Shown: positions 7,667 through 10,918 of the stretch, piece after piece
How positions within the stretch are numbered: position 1 is the stretch's first letter
Layout of the letters: each line of letters starts with the position of its first letter
Assembly (NCBI GenBank): GCA_910592005.1
Contig: CAJVPP010003732.1
Location: 1-10,918 of the forward strand
Direction of reading: 5' to 3'
DNA: 10,918 bases
Source of the DNA: Funneliformis mosseae
Lineage: Eukaryota > Glomeromycota > Glomeromycetes > Glomerales > Glomeraceae
The notes under the pieces: model-generated
The model's database searches: none
What the model was told of the DNA's origin: nothing
The model's input: only the letters and a program-made list of their open reading frames with translations
Program-made: the position numbers and the translations under genes

Positions 7667-8256
7667 ATGCATCCTTCAACGTAAATTTTTTTCCTTTTTT
7701 TTTTTAAAAAAATTTATATAAATATTATCAACGGAAAGCTTTTAATAAGAAATTAACCTTGAATTACGGTAATAATTTTAGGAACTCCGGTTTGATGGGT
7801 TTTGTTGTTGGGTTAATCGTAGGATTTACAATAAATGAATTTCTACGTACGAATCAACGAAATTTATCAAAGAAAGATTCTAAAACTGACGAACGCGAAA
7901 ATCACCATAACGTTCAACTGCGAACTGACATTATTGATATATCAACATCACCAACCGAACGAATTCATCAATTACAAGAAGAATTCGATTTATTAACAAT
8001 GAATCCTTTAATTAAATTAGAAAAGTATAAAGAAATATTACAAGTAAATGAAAATTTATTAAATGAAAAAATTCATGAATATAAAAAATTAAAATATGAA
8101 ATTTTAAACAAGGAGGAAGAAATTAAGTCGGAAATTGATTATTTAGACGATTTTACTGAAAATTTAAAATTATTTATTCAACAGGAAGAAGCCATATTGG
8201 TTAATGGTAGTAACGAGGATACTCTGACATTGATGAATATTTTGTTGATTAATTAA
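7667..8256 (+). CDS. Small glycine-zipper membrane protein with a long coiled coil (two exons)
   Basis: Coding parts are proposed as 7667-7680 and 7782-8256, giving 162 residues that start MHPSTNSGLMGFVV. Residues 8-26 are hydrophobic and carry G11, G15 and G19 at four-residue spacing, a GxxxGxxxG zipper typical of helix packing in membranes. A polar Lys/Asp/Glu/Asn-rich linker follows. Residues about 64-142 are Leu/Ile/Glu/Lys-rich with heptad-like spacing and no proline after about residue 80, so a long coiled coil is likely. I do not recognise the family. A single-pass anchored oligomer or tether is the plausible form, and the compartment cannot be told from sequence. If the small exon is not real, ATG at 7795 within exon 2 gives 153 residues and keeps the membrane segment. 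The continuous open frame in an AT-rich region supports a real gene. Confidence 0.6.
7681..7781 (+). other. Probable intron after a 14-nt first coding exon (101 nt)
   Basis: The donor GTAAAT at 7681 and the acceptor AATTTTAG ending at 7781 join AC and G into a Thr codon. This links ATG CAT CCT TCA in frame to AACTCCGGTTTGATGGG. The intron has a long T run followed by A run and is much more AT-rich than the exon. Without splicing, the reading frame upstream of 7795 has no ATG, only TTG at 7759, which supports either this intron or a start at 7795. Confidence 0.5.
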
Positions 8257-8425
8257 GAAAGATTTTGATATAGATGGTTAAAATTATATATATTTTTTTC
8301 CTTGGATAATTGGTTAAACATATTATATATAACGAATCAAAAGAATGTATTGTAATAGTTTAATATTAGAAAGAACCAAAATTCACAAATATTAAAAATT
8401 AAAAATCAGGATCTAATTATTACTA

Positions 8426-8446
8426 CTTATTAGTAAAACTAATAAG
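8426..8446. repeat. Short perfect inverted repeat, 9-bp stems with 3-nt loop
   Basis: CTTATTAGT and ACTAATAAG are exact inverted copies around AAA, 169 bases after the stop codon of the preceding gene. The stem is short and AT-rich, so little can be concluded about function. Confidence 0.5.
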
Positions 8447-9285
8447 ATTTTATTTTATATATAAATCATTCTCTTTTTTTTAAAAAAAAATAGTTATTTA
8501 TTTAAAATTTAATTTTTTAATTCTTAATATTTTATATATAAATTATAATAAAAATTATCTTTATTTATTTTTTATATTTTTTATATAATAAATAATAATA
8601 TAATTAAGATTAATAATATATAGGTAACAATTAATAGAAAAAAGTAAAATCTAAAATTTTTTAATTAATCCACTAAATTGATCAGTTATGTGCTTAAAAT
8701 TAACTTAAAATTAAAATTAGCAAAATTTTTAGAATATTTTTTTTTTTTACTAATGCCTTTCTATATATTAAAATAATTTAATTAAAGAATGTTAATGAGT
8801 TTAAATTAGATAATCTCTAGAGTTCACAACTGGTCTAATATTTGTTATGTTATTATAAGTTTATTTATTTAATGATACTTGTTTCAAACTATTTATATTT
8901 GATAAACTTTAATATATTAAATAATATAAAAGACTACAAGGAAGAAAAATTAAAAAAGAAAGGCTAAGTTTATAATAATACAATGCAAAAGGTTGATAAA
9001 TTAGCAATAACAAATTAATAGAACTATTAAGTAATAAAATAGTAATCATATTTTTAATAAGAAAAATTTATTTATTTTTTATTAATTTAAAAATTATAAT
9101 AAATGTATAACACTCTTCAACCAATAATATATAGATATTTTTATTTTTTTATTTATTTCTTTATGAGAAAATAATAAAAAAATTAAGATACTTATTTGAA
9201 TATTATCAGCAATATAATTAACTAATAATAATAAAATTATATAAATAATATAATATAATGATCTCTTAATTCAAAATTTTGAAAA

Positions 9286-9420
9286 TATTGAAAATTTGCA
9301 AATTCTAAAAATATAGAAGATTTACATAATTCTGCTGATCTTCTAAATACTAATAATAATCCTAATTTTATGAATTAAATGAAATTTAAGAGTATTCAAT
9401 TTAATACTCATTCTAATATG
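9286..9420 (+). pseudogene. Possible coding relic, Asn/Ser-rich
   Basis: In one frame the sequence reads NSKNIEDLHNSAD, LLNTNNNPNFMN, a stop, then MKFKSIQFNTHSN. This has more polar codon variety than the surrounding A/T runs. A second patch about 350 bases upstream (8932-9000), in the same register, reads KDYKEEKLKKKG, a stop, then VYNNTMQKVDKLAITN. These may be remains of one mobile-element gene, but no family motif is visible and chance cannot be excluded. Confidence 0.2.
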
Positions 9421-9682
9421 TTACTTTTTATTATTATTTTTATTTTATTATATATTTTATTATTTTTATTATCTTTAATTTATTTAGTTTATTTATATTT
9501 TATTTATTAGAATAGATAGTTTATAGTGTAGCAATTAGTTAACTATGAAAAAAAAATTTGTATAAATAAATAGACATTTTGTTTATATTATAAATTAATT
9601 TTTTTGTAAGTTTTAAAATATGAAGTTTAATATTAATAAAGGAATCAATTAAAATTATATTTTTTTGCCTCTTTATATTTTC

Positions 9683-9841
9683 ATATAGATTCTTTACAAT
9701 AGAAAAAAACAGAAACTACAAAATTTTTTTTTGAATTAATATTAAATTTGGATTTATTTTATTAAAAAATAAAATTTTAACTTATAAAGTAAAAAAATTT
9801 TTTTAGTAGTTTCTACCTTTTCTATTATAAAGTATTTATAT
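9683..9841. mobile_element. Fold-back MITE-like element (~159 bp)
   Basis: The outer ~48 bases at each side are inverted copies with a few mismatches and one small length difference. The left arm (about 9683-9730) contains CTTTACAATAGAAAA, AGAAACTAC and a T run. The reverse complement of the right arm (about 9793-9841) contains CTTTATAATAGAAAA, AGAAACTAC and a T run in the same order. The short centre is itself partly self-complementary (ATTTTAT/ATAAAAT). The arms end in TA-containing sequence, compatible with a Tc1/mariner-type MITE, but no unambiguous target duplication can be set. Transcribed from either strand it would fold into a long hairpin. Confidence 0.65.
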
Positions 9842-10513
9842 AGTCTGATGTAATTATTATATATTATTTGTATTTGAGTTTATTATCTGAATAATTTACT
9901 TAAATTTGTTTATAATATTATCTTTCAAGTCTTTATACTTAACAAATTTATTAAATTTAATACATAAATTTGATAAAGTTAAAAGTTAAACAGATTCTTA
10001 TATTTTAACTGTAATTAGTAACTTCAAGTAAAAACTTAAGAATTTAATCCACCTAAATTAAAGAATTTCAGAGTGATAATATATAATAATTAATATATAA
10101 AATAAAATTATTATAACAGATATTTTGTGTAATCTCTTACTTATAAATTATATAGAATTTTGCTTTATTCTAAATTAATTATATTAAAGTAATATTTAAT
10201 TTATTTAATATCATAATATAATTTCTAATTTCTAATTTCAAATATTAAAAAATAATTTATTTATTATATTTTTAAATTTAAATTAATTATTATTAAATTT
10301 TAATTTGAAAAAATAAATAAATTAATAATTTAATAAATTATAATATTTTTAAGTTATATATTAAAATAGATTTTAATAAATATTTTAATAAATAAAATAA
10401 TAAAATAAATATATAAAATAAAAAAATAAATAATCTATTTATTTTTAATATTTATTTAAATTACAAATTCTTATAAAAAATAATTTTTAATACAGTTTCT
10501 GGCGAAAAGAATG

Positions 10514-10529
10514 GCGGTAGATATACCGC
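10514..10529. repeat. Hairpin inside the Tc1-like left end
   Basis: GCGGTA and TACCGC are exact inverted 6-base arms around GATA, 21 bases inside the proposed element end. It stands out as G+C-rich in AT-rich DNA. It may be part of a transposase-binding or terminal repeat structure. Confidence 0.5.
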
Positions 10530-10672
10530 ATCTATATTTGGCCGCAACACCTCCACTTTTTCAATTTTGAACTATTGTTAATTTTACCAAATTGGATAAT
10601 GGAATGCTAATTTTAAAAGGTAAGTTGTAAAAATTATTTGTTATTTCTATTTTTTAATTTTATCTGCGAACA

Positions 10673-10918
10673 ATGCCATCTTCTCTTGAAATACAATAAA
10701 ACTCCATTAAGTCACTTATGCAGCAAAACGTCTGTAATGCGAAGAAAGTTTCACAAAAATTAGGAGTTCATGTGAGCGATATGCTAGTATTCTGCGTAAA
10801 TTGGCAATATTTCTATAGAACACTTATCTGGCTGACCGAAGAAACCTAAAAAAACGCCGCTAATTGAAAATTTTTGTAGAACAATCATTTCACTACGGCT
10901 GGTGAAATTAAAGCAAAG
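10673..10918 (+). pseudogene. Tc1-like transposase, N-terminal part, broken and incomplete
   Basis: From ATG at 10673 the first frame reads MPSSLEIQ, a stop at 10697, then NSIKSLMQQNV and AKKVSQKLGVHVS. This is the first helix-turn-helix of a Tc1-type paired-like DNA-binding domain. The match then continues in other frames: SILRKL, then GNISIEHLSG (10803-10832), a TGA at 10833 where the family has Arg (the GRPKK AT-hook-like motif), then PKKPKKTPLIENF, and finally TTAGEIKAK up to the window end. At least three frameshifts and two stops are needed, so it cannot make protein. The catalytic DDE core, if present, lies beyond the window. Its damage (shifts as well as stops) differs from that of the pogo-like element. 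Confidence 0.8.

Larger units (their letters stand above)
8257..10490. other. Extremely AT-rich gene-free region
   Basis: Almost the whole stretch is A/T with stops in all frames. The first ~130 bases are the probable 3' untranslated region of the small membrane-protein gene. Recognisable items are a short perfect inverted repeat (8426-8446), two faint coding-like patches (about 8925-9000 and 9286-9420) and the fold-back element at 9683-9841. I see nothing else. Confidence 0.6.
10493..10918 (+). mobile_element. Left end of a Tc1-like transposon, cut by the window edge
   Basis: The extreme AT-rich DNA changes abruptly at TA-CAGTTTCTGGCG (TA at 10491-10492). A CAGT start after TA is the known form of many Tc1/mariner ends. 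A small internal hairpin, GCGGTA-GATA-TACCGC, lies at 10514-10529. A broken Tc1-like transposase begins about 180 bp inside and continues past the window. The right end and its repeat are outside, so the terminal repeat cannot be confirmed here. Confidence 0.75.

Noticed and set aside
7602..7680. ATG at 7602 as the start of the first exon of the membrane-protein gene
   Set aside because: Its frame reads MIIVLIICCIAS and ends in the wrong phase for the 7681-7781 intron, giving a stop a few codons into exon 2.
7759..7794. TTG at 7759 as the start of the small membrane protein
   Set aside because: A TTG start is unlikely in a eukaryotic nuclear gene. The bases up to 7781 look like a 3' splice site, and ATG choices exist at 7667 (spliced) and 7795.

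Overview
The window is eukaryotic, very AT-rich DNA with short GT-AG introns, a fungal-style F-box gene, no operon-like gene packing and several decayed DNA transposons. This combination (A/T-dominated intergenic DNA, F-box gene, Tc1- and pogo-type relics) suggests an early-diverging fungus; an arbuscular mycorrhizal species such as Rhizophagus fits best. That assignment is inferred from sequence style, not from a database match.

Layout. Positions 1-1345 are AT-rich with a small 16-bp tandem repeat array. Positions 1348-3605 form a structurally complete but dead pogo-like (Tc1/mariner superfamily) transposon. It has 20-bp terminal inverted repeats (17/20 identical), TA flanks, subterminal repeats, and a minus-strand transposase that can be read from the N-terminal helix-turn-helix to the acidic C-terminal tail. 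The transposase carries many stop codons but almost no frameshifts, and it appears to contain a 504-nt intron. Positions 3608-5576 are gene-free; from about 4150 the sequence is less AT-rich and probably serves as the upstream region of the next gene.

Positions 5577-6643 encode a two-exon, 324-residue F-box protein with a four-cysteine cluster, a likely substrate adaptor of an SCF ubiquitin ligase. After a spacer of about 1 kb holding a perfect 17-bp tandem duplication, positions 7667-8256 encode a predicted 162-residue protein with an N-terminal glycine-zipper membrane segment and a long coiled coil, apparently with a 14-nt first coding exon. Positions 8257-10490 are extremely AT-rich and contain a ~159-bp fold-back (MITE-like) element and faint coding relics. 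The last 426 bases are the left end of a Tc1-like element whose transposase is broken by stops and frameshifts and runs off the window.

The two intact genes show no sign of acting together. The main biological interest is the readable history of the pogo element: base substitutions dominated by C:G to T:A transitions, including loss of the first catalytic aspartate. I found no clearly new biological system.
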